From the NCBI RefSeq assembly GCF_020184175.1, contig NC_065530.1, positions 46,291,260-46,355,259 on the forward strand: a DNA stretch of 64,000 bases, read 5' to 3'. Under the pieces are notes generated by a model. It was not told the DNA's origin. It made no database searches and saw nothing but the letters and a program-made list of their open reading frames with translations. The stretch is from Aphis gossypii. Its lineage: Eukaryota > Arthropoda > Insecta > Hemiptera > Aphididae. The translations under genes and the position numbers were made by a program. This document shows, piece by piece, positions 35,851 to 49,808 of the stretch (positions are counted from its first letter, which is position 1; every line of letters begins with the position of its first letter).

Positions 35851-35941
35851 CTAAAAAAAAAAAAGTGGTCAAGTGAGTAACATTCTGGTGTATAGTATGT
35901 CACTAAAATGGATTTATTAAATTTAAATCCAATGATAGGTA

Positions 35942-36804
35942 TCATTATATACGAAAAACGATTCTGAACAGAGATGATTTGTCAGCCTAGGATATATTTT
36001 CCAGTGGGTGGTAAAAAAAGGTAGTTTTTAATGATCTGAATACCCCAAAATTTAAGTCCTTTTATAATTATTGTAATTCAAACATATGAAAAATCTGGGA
36101 TTTTTCAAAATCCTATCAAAGTTATTTTTATATCTGTATAAATATATTTAAAATACATAAATGCAATTTTTTTATAATACTTTTAAAGTTAAAAGCTTGA
36201 AAATTTTGAAACTAAAATTAGTTAGAACTTAGAAATTCGTAAAAACTTTTCTTTTTGTATAGGAGTTTTGAAAGTTGTAAACAAGATTCATCATAAGTAG
36301 TTCGTATTGAAACAATAAAATCTAAAAAATGTATAAAGACTATTTTTGTCACAGACATTTTAAATTTCAATTTGGACGAAATTAATTAATTAAACGACAA
36401 ATAACGATATGTAAATTATTTTTTTATAATTCAAAAAAATTATTCGTGGGAACTTCAACTTTTATTTTATTTTATATTATAATGAATTTTACTATAGAAT
36501 AACATTTTGATTTATTTTAAAGTATTATTCATTATTAGATAATATAAATCTCTTTTAATTGTTTTACGGTATTTAGGTATTTACAGAAAAATGTTATTAA
36601 ATTTTGTGTTATAATTATATATTATTTTTATATTAATATATAACAAATTAAATTTTTCCGAAAAAAATGTTATCAAGCTAAGTACCAAAATACTAAAAGG
36701 GTTAATTGTAAAATATATTACTTAAATAGCTGTATCAAAAAAACATTACTTGATGTTCTAGAATGACGGACCGTTTCCGCTTAGAATCGTTTTTCATATA
36801 ATGA
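35942..36804. mobile_element. MITE-like element, ~863 bp, with inverted ends
   Basis: The left end TCATTATATACGAAAAACG and the right end (read inward on the other strand) TCATTATATGAAAAACG match, and the match continues through GATTCT. The following dozen bases differ only by transitions. The element has no ORF and an AT-rich interior. This style of GAAAAACGATTCT-ended repeat is one I associate with aphid genomes. It lies about 92 bp upstream of the exon at 35850, in what is probably an intron or promoter. Confidence 0.7.
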
Positions 36805-38599
36805 AATAATATGATAATAATAATCTTTAAATTTCAGACACTTATAATAGTGACCCACTCAATACCTTACAGCAGAACGGTATTTACTTACGTACCTTTT
36901 TAATAATAATTCTGAAGCATAGATTTCTGAAAATGTTGATGTATAAAAAATGCCAACAACTTCTAACAAATAGTTAATTAACTGTAGTTATAACTTCATT
37001 AGTAAATTACTATAATGAGCACTCAACGTAAGTTATCACTTTGATATACAATACCAAAATTATATAAAGATTAGAACAATACCACTTTATTTCGTTTTAA
37101 ATTGAAATACGTATAGACAAATACCGGATTTATAAACTATAATAAATTCTACGTTTGTTGAATTGTTGTTTTATAAGATGTGTAACCAGCGTAACTCTAT
37201 TATAATTTATAAATACAGAAAAATTAAATAGCTGCTGATAGATAATAAAAACCAAATTAAAGTTTAAATCATTAAAGCCTAGATATTTTAGTAGTTTAGC
37301 TGAGATTACTTTCCTTCTCTCTTAAAATTGATTATCTATACATAATGAGTAGTGGCTTATTTATCATAATTCATAGAGCATATAGAGTAAATACTGAATA
37401 GTAATAATTATTCTAGGATTCAGATTTCAGATACATTATATTATTATAAAGTTAAATATACATAATATTATGTCATCTATATAATAATAAGTAATAATTA
37501 TATTATATTTAAGTATGTACAATCTATATGCAATCACACTCAATACACTCATACATTTCCTAGGGGACTAAGTACGGCTAAACAAAAAAAAAGTTCCTCA
37601 TCAAAAATTTCCTTCACTTAAACCAAATGTAATAATATATGATATTATTATAGGTATATGTATTATTATGTTTAATAGTTCATGTAATAATTTATTTAAA
37701 CAAATAGTGCTTAAAAGTACTTACTTAAATTTATTTATTAATATAATATTATAATATAGTCTAAATTAAAAAAACGTTAACAGGGCTATAACCTCCTTAG
37801 CATATAACAAGCGATGTAAAATAATTTTTGAATTTATTATGAAACATAAAATGGAGTTTCTACAACCTCACAACCTTTTGGTGACTGGCATTATTTTTGT
37901 GAACATCTATATACTATAGAATATAATATTCTGTATCTTCTTAGACAATTTCCATGATCAACGATACATTTTTTTTCGCTAAGTGTTGGAACTTGGAACA
38001 TTAGACACTTGCATTTAATACTTTAATAGTGTAAAAAAATATCCTTCAATAGAATTCAACAATTCTAATGTGTGGATAATTTATTGTTTTTACCTCTACT
38101 CAGACAAAATATGTTTTTGTTATATGTCGAAAAATAATAGTAATAACAAACGACGAGATGACTTATTGATACACATTCGTGCACAAACGATGCACAAACG
38201 ATTTGTGAAAACAGAGTGTAAAAATTCGAAATCGGGACGGGGCGTAGAAATGGTCCTAAAATCATCGTTGTGATGAAAATTGTTCGAATTTGGGAGTTTA
38301 TACACTTATGTGGCATACACATAATTTTTATCCCGCTCGTGGTTCCATATGGGCTTAAGTTCCAGTGAACTTGATATTATCATAATTCATAGTTATTGCT
38401 GCAGTGTTATTTAACTATTGTTTTAAATTTATAATTTTCTGTATACATTTAGGTACCAGTTAAAATTACCATAAGGACACTGCGAATTGGACAAATATAA
38501 TATGTAATTGGCTAAAATGGCCTTAACAGCTGTAGGAGTTGTAAAAAGATCCACAGAAATAATAACAATTGGTAAATATACATAACTTTTCGATATTAT
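36805..38599. other. AT-rich non-coding region
   Basis: No exon supported. The overlapping open frames at 38065-38322 lie on opposite strands and have no protein-like features. Confidence 0.4.
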
Positions 38600-38774
38600 T
38601 CGTAAAATAAAAACCCCTCGCCGGTAAAAATCGTATCCACCCCATCGCGCGCATTATACACAACACGATATCATTATATTATGCACACACTCCGTACACA
38701 ATAGGACGCTAAAATGTTGGTCAACGTTGTCGCCGATATACCACAAGCAGTATACCTATATTCAGGTATATACC

Positions 38775-38809
<35 letters not shown>

Positions 38810-39330
38810 GAGAGTGTGCAGTGTGTGTTTTATGTGCTCGTGCGATTTATCCGATATATAATAAAATACGCGTCTTATATTATGCATTATACGATATTAT
38901 ATTGTGTGTGCATTTGGCTCTCGCTTCGACGCGTGTAATATACAAATTGGATTTATCGTCCGTGTCGTTTCGCGGCACGGTCTTCTCTCGGGGCCGAGTC
39001 CGGTGCGTTGTCGTCGTAGTCGGAGCGGCGCATTATTATTATTATTGTTATTGTTATTGTTACCGTACGTTCATAGTAATAATATAATATATTTCGCGTT
39101 CGCGGCCTATAGCTTCGGTTACAATCGGTTCTCGGATCGCCGACGACTTTTTTTTCTTTCCCCGTCATTTTTATCGTTTTATCATTTTTTTTTTTGTCTC
39201 TCCACGCGATACATCCGATATAATATGTTTTTATTCGCCATTTACTACTATTTCCGATGACGCACGACACGACCGACGCGACGACCGCGCGGTGTGACGA
39301 TATTCAGCGGTTTTAGGTAGGATGTACCTA
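38600..39330. promoter_or_regulatory. CpG-rich patch, possible promoter
   Basis: A strong CpG enrichment (for example TTTCGCGGCACGG near 38968 and GACGCGACGACCGCGCGG near 39275) with TA/CA and TTA repeats. A possible + strand 5' splice site, GGTTTTAG followed by GTAGGA, lies near 39317. It lies about 3 kb upstream of the first recognised zinc-finger exon, so it is a candidate promoter for that minus-strand gene. Direction is undetermined. Confidence 0.35.
38775..38809. repeat. (TA)n(CA)n compound microsatellite
   Basis: A TA run followed directly by a CA run. Confidence 0.9.
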
Positions 39331-41149
39331 TTGTACCTAAGATACGACACAACGTGCAGCTGCCAGTTGGTCGTACGACGACGACATAATAATAATTATT
39401 ATTATAGTAAGCTGCTGCCGTTGCACTACCGAGTGCGGTTCTGAAATTCGAATTGTATATGTTATACTATTATACACAACAAGTTTTGCAATTATAACCA
39501 ATAAATAAGTAGACCAAGATGTTGTCACCACATACACACAATTATCCATAAATTACTTAAATTATGAGGGTGCTGATTTCAAAACTGAATGAACCATACA
39601 CACCTATCCTATTCCCCGAGTTTTGGCTATATTAAAACCGGCACTGAGAATACTCCACTTGTAAAAGCTGTGTTAAACGATTATCGACAGTTGAATTTTT
39701 GATGTTTTTTTTCTTTTCAGATAAAATTAGGTATAGTAGTGTCAAAATGGAATTTTTAATACTACCTATTTTATTTTGATCTCATATTGTGGCCATGTCC
39801 TCTGTAAGAATTCAGTCTCAAAACGGTCTTCATAAATTGTTGCAGCATGATGTTTGTCATAATAAAACAGTATCGCGGTCGGTCGTGTCTCTCGGCAGTT
39901 ATTGGGATATAAGAAAATAAAATTACCCAGTCGATAAAATGGTAATTTAATCGATCCGCCCGTGCGGGTCAATGTCAATACAAAATCGATCTGTACGTGT
40001 ATATATATATATTATAAACATACATTTTATGTTCTTAAATTTCATCCCATTTAAGAGTGAAATATATTCGTTTTCATTATAATGTATACGCAATACGCAT
40101 CTATAATAATAATACTATATTATAACAACATCACATTATGCACTTGCCAGCAGCTAATGAAATAATCATTTCATATTTTATTACCTACTCGGCCGCCAGA
40201 CGACTTACGACCGAGTGACGACTGACGAGCGTTATATATGTATCGTTTTCAATTCCGAAATAATCGTATTCCGTCATGATACGACAGTCGACAGACCGAG
40301 ACAAAGTGAAATCTAAATTTTATACGGACACTAAGGTATTCCACTCGATATTATTATGTATATATAATACGCACAGCAGAGTTTGATATTTTAAATAGCC
40401 GAATCAATAAAAATATGCCGTATTCCGAAGCAATAAAATGTATATACGGCGTCTCTGATCACTACGGAAAACCCGCGAGTAAATATGGGCGTGTCGGCCT
40501 GTACTTATATAATTTAACATCATGTAGGTAGTAGTCTTCAATCACAAGCGAGTAGAAACCAAAATTTTGGTCACGCGCAAGCTTCCAAGTATAGTTCAAC
40601 GTCATCATATATTATACAATTTATAAAAAAATCATAATCTTTTTTTTTTGGATCCGGAAGGGGGGAATAACATTTTTCGTATCTACGTCACTGGTTTCAA
40701 GTCGTTTGCATAATGGCTAGCAAAAATGACTCGTGTGCGCTAAACCGTATAAAAATTACGAGCGTGTATACGGAGTGTTTACAAACAATAAAGTCGCCGT
40801 CTTCGACGTGCTTCTTTGTCGCTTCTTCGATTTTCCATTATTTTTTCCACGATACGATACCGTATAAAGTATAATACCTATAATATAATATAATAATTTA
40901 TATAAATGTATCTATAATATATGGTGATTGAATTAGTATTGAAATAACTTACTTTAATATGCTTTAAAAGATACACGGAAAAAAAGAATTACCATATACT
41001 TACTCATAAGTCTAGTCGCGCAAACATAGGCAGGTATCTATGTCAGCTGCAGTGTGTTCGTGAACACTGCACAACAGTATACACATATCGCCTACATATA
41101 TACAGAGTACTTATATTATAAAATATAATATTATTGTAGTATTATATAC
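39331..41149. other. Non-coding region with mixed composition
   Basis: CpG-bearing words are scattered, but no exon or repeat boundary is supported. Confidence 0.35.
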
Positions 41150-41600
41150 GTACACGACGCGCGCACACATTTATGCGCAGAGGTAGTTTTTTTCTGTTTG
41201 TTTTTTTATTCCGTTCAACCAGTTCGGTTGTTATTATTATTATTTATAGTCTTTTATTATTATATTGTCGTCGTTTGTTCTCGGCCTGCAGGTGCACAGA
41301 CGACGACGCTGCTGCGAGCACACACGTATAAGTATGTATATGATATATAGTGTACAAGTGTACAAGACTATATGATATAAGACGTACACATTATATCGAC
41401 TTGAGTGCGACTGTAAGGCGAACGCTCGCCCTTTGTCGCGTAACACGATATCCGTGTCGGCCACGGACAAACTGTATATTATACGCGCCCGCCGCCGCCG
41501 TGTTTTCGCGCTCGAGTGTCGTCGCTTCCTCGTCATCGACAAAGGTCTTGGGCTTCGCTCCCTACACCTCATCCTATTCCATCGGTGAGCGTTCGTATAT
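41150..41600. promoter_or_regulatory. CpG-rich patch with a + strand donor
   Basis: CpG-dense sequence with GCCGCCGCCG near 41490. TTCCATCG followed by GTGAGC at 41585 is a good + strand 5' splice site. The + frame before it (41350-41673) includes a Ser/Ala-rich stretch (FSRSSVVASSSSTKVLGFAP) that could be coding, but the minus strand is equally open (41240-41623), as CpG-rich DNA often is. Possible first exon; no partner exon found. Confidence 0.3.
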
Positions 41601-44600
41601 ACGTGATCCACTTCGAACTGCACGATCCTTTATAACCATGTATGCATGTCGTGCGCATTTATTTGAATTGTGAGGAATTATAAAAATTACAGTTATTAAC
41701 ATTTTCAAATACACTCGAATTTATTAAGTTACAAAAATTACTAAAGGAAACATTGGTTATACTTAATCACAGATACCGTATAGATTTAGTGTCGTAAAAC
41801 GACGACATTATTATGACTTGCCGAGTTTATTATGTGTTTGGTCGATGAAAAATTGCATTCGGGCACACATAAGCTTTTAATGTTTGACATAAAAAATTAA
41901 TCGCAAAAAACGAAACGCGTTGTATTGATTTATAAAATTATCGCATTTTTAATATGAGTATAGACGTATAGTATGTACAAACCTAGAATTTTGACGATAA
42001 TTTAACGGAAATATATTATTATTTTTTTTAATGAGATTTCATCAAGGATATAATATTATAGGGACATAACATCATTTACAATCAAACATAATATATAAAT
42101 TAGTAAAGCTCACACTCTAAGTTTGGAGGCTAAATTGCAATGTATTGTTATACGGTAAAAGGGTGTCTAATCAGTAAGTATTATGTAATAATATGAATAT
42201 ACTACCCATAGAATATGATAGTTATAACTTCTACCTACATAATACGCCACCATACAAGAATTTTCAGTGGTTTAAATCGTGTTGTGTACGGGAAAATGTT
42301 TATCGACAACATCGCGATGCCACTTTATGATATCACAAGTTATACACCTAAACAAACCAATACAAATCGATTAGTGTATTATAATAATATTTAATTTACC
42401 TAAATTATGTATTAAATTTTTTTTCCGTCGTCGTGGGAGAGAAAACACGGCGGCGTATATACCGCGCACTATTAACTGTACCACATATATAATATTGTAG
42501 ATGTTATCGACCGAAACAGTTTGATTAACAAATGTTTTTGGAAATGGGTATAATACCTATGTATATTTTACACGCGTGTGTGTTTATTTAGTTAAGTTTC
42601 TAATTGAATATTAAAAAACACACATACACTCACACACACACTCGTTTATATGTTGAAACGTCGTCGCAACTGCATACACACAATATACATATAGGTACGA
42701 TAGTATACATAAAATCTCAACTAATTCACTATATACAGATATTAGGACACGATATGCGCATATAATTACACGTACGTACGATTTCGTATAATACCTACAT
42801 ATAGCGCAGTGGTAGTGGGAAACTCTGTGTGTGTATATATATTATTATAATCACTGCAGCGATGGAATCCGATGAAAACCGATAAACCAGTTAGGACGTA
42901 CATAATATATTATATTATAATAATATTATATGGCCCCGTCGCGGTCGTCGTCACCGTGTTTATGGGCCAACCATGTGAAGATATTATATATATATATATT
43001 ATATGAGTATACTATATCACGCTATTATTTCGGTAAGTAATATATTTTTCGGTATATAAGTGTATTTTGAAAAGTCGTATGTTCGTATAATGTTCGTAAA
43101 TGCGCATCGACATAAGAGCGTATAATATACATTATAAATAAGTATTTGAGAAAAAGCGAAGCGTGGCCGACACAATATACGCATATAATATTATGATATA
43201 ATTATAATATGAGTCACATCCGTGGCCCGTGCGTATGAGATCTGGTGCGGCTTGTATTGCAGACTTGCGGAAAAGAAGAAGATACCAATGAGCCCAGCGA
43301 AACATGCAGTAAATTATAACTGTTATATGTGTACAGTAGAACAATCAATCGAAACCCGAAAATTTAAAAAAGATGTAGATACAAGCATGCTATGTTTGAT
43401 GTAAATAATCGAACTTATGAATAGGACCGTGAATTCAACGTGAACTATGAAACTTTAAAAATGTCTAAAAATACAATAAAAAAGGAAGAATATAAAGCTA
43501 TGACATAAAGAATCAAAAATTTCAAAAATTTGTAGTAAAAGTTTCAAAACCGAATTCGTTGTTATATATAATTCAAACTTTCTATTTGAAAAGTCACACT
43601 GTAAAACACAGTACAAACCACGCAAATGTACAGCCTTAATAATTATCCACACGATATTTGAACTTACCTACGCCTATTATCAATGTCTTTGAAATACGTC
43701 ACTACTGCAGTAGTTCCTACCACTTATTTACTGCGTATAATATTATTAGGTAATACTGTATTATTATACAGAAGCGTAAATCATAATAAAAGTACCTATA
43801 AACGTTGTCATTTGTTGCACGTTTACCACGAAGGGCGATCATAATTATTAAAAATCGACTGACATCGACAACTCATAACCGTTTCCTACATATACCTATA
43901 TACCATATTATTATAACCGCTTATAAATACACACAGTTTAATATATTATAATATTATGATGTGTCACGCGTGTGTGTATGCGCGTAAACCGTATAGATAT
44001 ACAGTATATATATTATATATTTGTACTCAGATATTTGTACATAAATATATTGGATTTAAGAACGGAGGTGTACGTGTAAACATTGCGTCCGAGTCATTAG
44101 CTTCTTCGCTTGTTTTATACCAACGGTGTAGTGTATATATTTATATATATATATTCAATATTGTATAGTGCATTATATACATAAGTTACACAGTCACAGC
44201 CGAGTGATTAATATACACACAGATATAATATACGATACCAGTTTATGTATCCGCATAGACAGTATGTCTATAGCCGATAAACTGGTTTCCCGTATATCGA
44301 TTTGGGAATAGATTACGCCAGTCGAATAATAATATAATAATAATAATAATGGTAATATGCATAGGTACGAGAATATTATTATAATAATATAGTCGCGCGC
44401 GCGAGACGGAAAAAATTTCCAACGGTGAAAAATTCAAAATTTCTAACGTTTTTTTCTCTCCGCGATCTGTATAATATATCTATAGCATATGACGTCACCA
44501 AAGTCCAGTTTCGCCTAAAATACATTTTAGTGAAAAATTAAAAAAATTAAATGCAGTTTTTTCAACAACGATTGAGAAAATTCGAATTTCATAGTGTAGA

Positions 44601-45988
44601 TATTTAAAAAAAGAACGTGTATACAATTTTTGAACTTTTCAAATTTTAATTATCCCATTTTTTTTTCAGAAATTAATTTAAATTATAATAAAATAAGATA
44701 AAAAATAAATTAGGCGTGCACGTAAAAATTTACCTATTAAAAGTTGGTCAATTTTTTGATGTAATGTAGACGGATTAAAATATATGAGTCTAATTCAATG
44801 CCGATTCAATGATACGTTAACGTTTTATTATACCTAGGTAATAGGTATGATAATAATTCGTATTCCATAGAGCTTTTAGTACAATTTAAATTTCGGAAAA
44901 CCAAGAGTGCGTCGATTATAATAATTTTAAAATAATTGATAAAATCTTATTTTGGTTAACTTATTATTACTTAACTATAAGTATATTATATTAATAAAAT
45001 AAAATAAATAAATATCGTATAGTATAATATATACCATATAATAATAATAAACATTATCATTAATTAACTCATATGTTTCTTATACTTGTATTATAGGTAC
45101 AATAGTAAAATATACTTATTTTATTGACATTTACAGTGTTTGATGTAAATAATACATATATATATATATTTATATAATTGGCTAACACATTAGTTCGCAA
45201 TTCAATAATTATTTTGAAAAGTGGATACTGTAAATTTCTATTGTGAATTAGAGTTTGTATTATTTGTTTGATTGAAACACATGAAGCGTATTCACGATTT
45301 TATTTTTGTAGGTTGATTAAAGGGGGGGGGGGAGAGGTTGTTTTATTATTAAAAATATTTTTACATGCTCTTAGAAAATGCATAAAACAAAAATTATGAT
45401 TACCGTAGTTATAAATACAAATAAAATAAAAATTACTTGTATATCAAATAATTTAATAAGTATTCTTCATAAAAAATAAAGTATGTATTTAGTTTTTAAT
45501 GTATCATTAGCATAAGTTGAAATTTGAATGGGTATAAACACTATAAACATATTATATGATTCACCTATGAGGTCATAGTAAATAAACTTATTTATATAGG
45601 TACATTTTTATTAAATTAAGTCATGTAAAAGTTCTGTGTACATTTATACGCTATATTAGTAGTTTAAATTTAACTGAATTTTTTATAGTGTTTAAACCAA
45701 TAAGAAAAATGCTATTCTACAACGAGATCAAACTGCAGCATTTTGAATTCTACCACACGTACGAGACAAACTCATCAAGACGTGACATTTAAATAAGATA
45801 AGCTTTTTATTCCACTAACAATAAACGATATAATAACATAAAATAATAATTATTATTTCTTACTTTGTCTATCCATCGCACGACGGTGTTGATACATTTA
45901 TATTTGTTGAAAATATGTTTATGGGGTGATTGGCGTGTCCGACTTTCGAGACCATTGTGTGTTCTCCTGCAAGAAAGGTTTTTTTTAG
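41601..45988. other. AT-rich non-coding region
   Basis: No exon is well supported. A short + strand segment after an acceptor-like TTGTATTGCAG near 43250-43261 reads TCGKEEDTNEPSETCSKL and stops. It is described under findings. A poly-G run of 10 near 45321-45332 and several TA tracts are present. Confidence 0.35.
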
Positions 45989-46060
45989 TGAGTCCTACGA
46001 CGCGACAATTATGTGAAAGCTGCTGAGACTTCCGGTTCCCACAAACGACGGCAAAATAGT
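45989..46060 (+). other. Possible non-coding exon
   Basis: TTTTTTTTAG precedes and AATAGT followed by GTAAGT ends a 72-bp segment that is GC-richer than its flanks. All three frames contain stops, so it would be a UTR or non-coding RNA exon. No partner exon was found. Confidence 0.2.
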
Positions 46061-46320
46061 GTAAGTGTATCGACCCATTACTATTAATTTTCGTTAGAAT
46101 ATACGAATGACGTATGAAATAGTTTGAAATTCAATCGAGCCATTATAATAATACGTGAGTGGTAATTCTGCGTACGTGTTTACATAAAGCTAAAATCTAA
46201 AATTATTTTTATAATAAATCGTTATTTTACTCGTGAATTTTGGATTTCGTAACAATTTAAACGCTCAACCTCTTCAATAATTATTGTAAGCCAAACTAAG
46301 GGAAAATTTTGTATTCAATT

Positions 46321-46830
46321 TTAGCTACTTATAAAAAATTGTTTCTACATTTCTAACTACAACTGCAAAATTACTTCTACATTTTTACGATAGGCGATAT
46401 TAATGATTTTTGATTTTTTAACTAAAATATGAACAACATATAAGAAATCTTTGTATTAAATTTTCAAGCTTTTTTGAGCATCACCCAAATTTTTTTATTG
46501 ACATTTCAAAAAAAAAATAGGTAGGTACTTAGAAAAATCGAAAATTTCAGTTGTCTAATGCCTATAAATAGCTCAAAAAAGCCCAAATATTTTGAAAATC
46601 TAATTGGTAGATATTAACATAAGCATTTGGTGAAAACTTCAAGTATTTACAGTGATTTGTTTTTGAGTTACAATTATATATATAAAAAAATCGATTTTGT
46701 CAAAAACTGGTTTCACATAAAAATTCGTGGTTTTTCCTGATTTTTCGAAAACCACCAAAAACTTTTTATTTTTGACCTTTATGCACCAAGGATATTCACT
46801 TTGCCATCGGAAACCACCCCTAAAATTATA
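46321..46830. repeat. Dispersed repeat fragment, aphid-type
   Basis: Words such as GATTTTGTCAAAAACTGG and TAGCTCAAAAAAGCCCAAAT match a dispersed repeat style that I recognise from aphid genomes. No open frame and no clear ends are visible, so the boundaries are approximate and the class is unknown. Confidence 0.4.
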
Positions 46831-49723
46831 AATTAAAGCAATAATATTTTATACCTACATGTACATTGTACATAGTTTTAATATTTTTCGGTTATCTATA
46901 GCTGTTAATTCTGTATAACATTTAATAAATAGGCTTACCACAATACGATGATCTTTAACCAATAAAAAACTTTTATTTTTACAATCTTAAGAACCAAATT
47001 ATTTAATCTATTTTATGTTATATTATTGTGACTGATACGTTAGCTGTAACAATATATTAACGAACAAATTATTATTATTATTTTATAACTTAAAAATTGA
47101 TTATTAATGCATGGTGTATGGCTTTAATTTAGGTACAAGTTGTGAGCAACTTGTAAACAAGAATGAGTATAAGATTTTTTAAATTTTCTGTTTTGAATTA
47201 TGTTTGGTCGTCTATTATGGTGAAATGAACTTAATTTTTTACTAAAATTATAATTAAAATTTCTGATCATGGTAATTATCAGTAGAAGATATTTTTTTTA
47301 TTTCGTTTAAATGTTTATATAGAAGAGTTTTGATTTTTAAAATTTGTAAATAAATAGACTTATAACCATAAAATCACGATAATATACATATTTAGTTTCT
47401 ATTTTTTCTATATGATACAGCTATAAAATAAACACAATACAAACATTTTGTTAGTGATTCATATTTCTTGCCAAGTTTAAAAATGTATGAAATTTCTGTT
47501 ATGTCTTAATTTATTTTTTTGGTTACCTGGTGTAAGTTCGGCATTTTATTTTATTGTTTACTGCTAAAGTATATTGTGATGAACGCCTTTCATTTGATAA
47601 TAATAATAATAATTGTGTATGATGGAATATTTTATAAATGACACAACGTTTGGCTTAATCTCTAAATCGACAACACTCATATATATATATATATATGTAT
47701 ATATAAATAAGATACCCAGTATATTATAACTCAATATAAGTGTTCAAAATCAGTAACAATATCTTGTGGCCATTGTTTGAAGTCGCGCGTTCATAAAATA
47801 TATATAAATTAAATGTTCAACAAAAATATATACACTTGTGTATAATATAATATATATATTATATATAGTATATACATAATGAAAAGCAACTGCTGCAGGT
47901 ATTTTCTGATTTGCGCGGTATATGTTGTGTATATAATATATTATAGTCGGAAAACCGCGATAAAAAAAATAACATAAAAAATTGTTCGACGATGAAATCG
48001 CACGGATCGTAAACATTTTTTCACTCGTATATGGGTGTATATTATTTTTTTCACCTATCGTTGGCGGTGTATCCGACTCTTAGATCACATATTAATATAT
48101 CATTATTATTATTTATATATGCGATCTTAGATCCGACTGCATACCGCTTTTCAGTTTCCGTCTATACATGCGATAGAGTTCAAATCGTATACAAAACCTA
48201 ACGTCCGTACTAGCCCTTAATATTTCTTTATTTAGTATTATAGTACATTTATTAAAAATCTGATTATTAAAATTTTTACTTAACTTATCAAACTTTATTT
48301 TTTTCAAATGGAAACTACATTTTTTTTACTCAATGAATTATTAAACAGATGATTGTATTTTTTAATTTTGATATAAGTACATATTAAACGTTATCAACCT
48401 ACCAAGAATAATAGTCCACAATAAAAGAATATAAGTGCTAAGATTATTTTAATATTATAGTACCTTTAGCCACTAAATAAATTAGATATTATTCAAGTTT
48501 TTAAATTTACAATAATTGTAAGAGTATAATAAGTACTTAACTAAATATTAATTTCATCAAATCTATTAAATTAAGTATTATTCGTATACAAATATTTTTT
48601 TATGTAAATCCATTATTAAGGATTATTATCATTAAGTTCAATGACTCAGAAATTGCACATTCTCATTTCTATATAGGTAGGTGATTCAACATTAAAATTG
48701 TAACATTAACATAGTTTCTATGCTAAAATAACTTAAGGTGACAAAAATTTCGTGAAAATAAGTAATAATAGTATTGTTCAAAATTGTTATCTCTTATATA
48801 AGATATAATCGATAATCTTAATATATAAAAATTAATTAGTTTATTTGGTTTGTGTAGGATTTAAACACACTAGACAATTCTCAATAAACGATTATCAATA
48901 GAATCCTTGATATATTTATCTAATTGACGAAAATGCAAACCTACAGTTTTTGAATATTTGGCACTAAACTTTGCATTATGCACAATATAATTTAAGATTT
49001 CAGACGAGTCATAAGATTATTTGAATAGGGCCTATATTATTATATATCAAAAGCTGAGTGTACGACTGTGGCTACTAGAATCAAAAAATACTCGAACGAT
49101 AATTGATTAATATGTTCATTGTTTTTGGTGGACCAGAAGAACGACACCGTGTTTGATTCAGGGAGTACCTATATGGGTATATATAATATTATAATATATG
49201 TATATACTATATAGTATATTATTATATTATAGTAATAATATAATATTAAAAATTATAGTTTTATTATCAAACGTGACGTAATGACCTCAACTATGGGTAA
49301 ATAAAAACGATAACTGACAGACAAAACAACAACAAAATTAATAACATTATAACGTAATTTTGGAATTTTGCTTTAAAAATGAATTTCCGGCAATTTTAAT
49401 ATAATATGGAGAATATTATACAATCGACATTAGTACATTTACACGTGTAAAAAGACATTTAAAATAAAAATAAAACATTACTCGTGACCCGGTCAAAGTT
49501 GATTTTATAAACCGTATACGGTATACCTCAAAATCGATTAAGTACTTACGGAGCTCACTTTATAGTTTATACCAAACCGATATCGAATTTCATATTCTCA
49601 TGTATACAAATAGATAAAAATTAACTTATTTTTTGTTTTGATAATACCATAGCAAATGTGTTGAAATCATATCTAAGTATGTGGTTTTTGGATGCAACCG
49701 ACATAATAAGTTTTAATCATATG
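46831..49723. other. AT-rich non-coding region
   Basis: No exon was recognised. TA microsatellite tracts occur near 47678-47705 and 47845-47875. Open frames such as 47750-48016 (minus) are composed of Tyr/Ile-rich AT-driven sequence. Confidence 0.4.
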
Positions 49724-49729
49724 TTTATT
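49724..49729 (-). terminator. Polyadenylation signal AATAAA of the small membrane-protein gene
   Basis: AATAAA on the minus strand about 80 nt beyond the stop codon of the gene at 49809-50105. Confidence 0.45.
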
Positions 49730-49808
49730 ATATCGTGTATACAAATTATATTATTAGTATTATCAATAAATTAAATCAACATAATATTTAAATTAATTAC
49801 GTCTTTTG

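Noticed and set aside
35663..35872. 69-codon minus ORF as a separate gene
   Set aside because: It spans the acceptor and donor of zinc-finger exon 1; the parts beyond the splice sites are intron read-through.
38953..39270. 105-codon minus ORF
   Set aside because: It is open because of CpG-rich and TTA-repeat sequence; the opposite strand is equally open.
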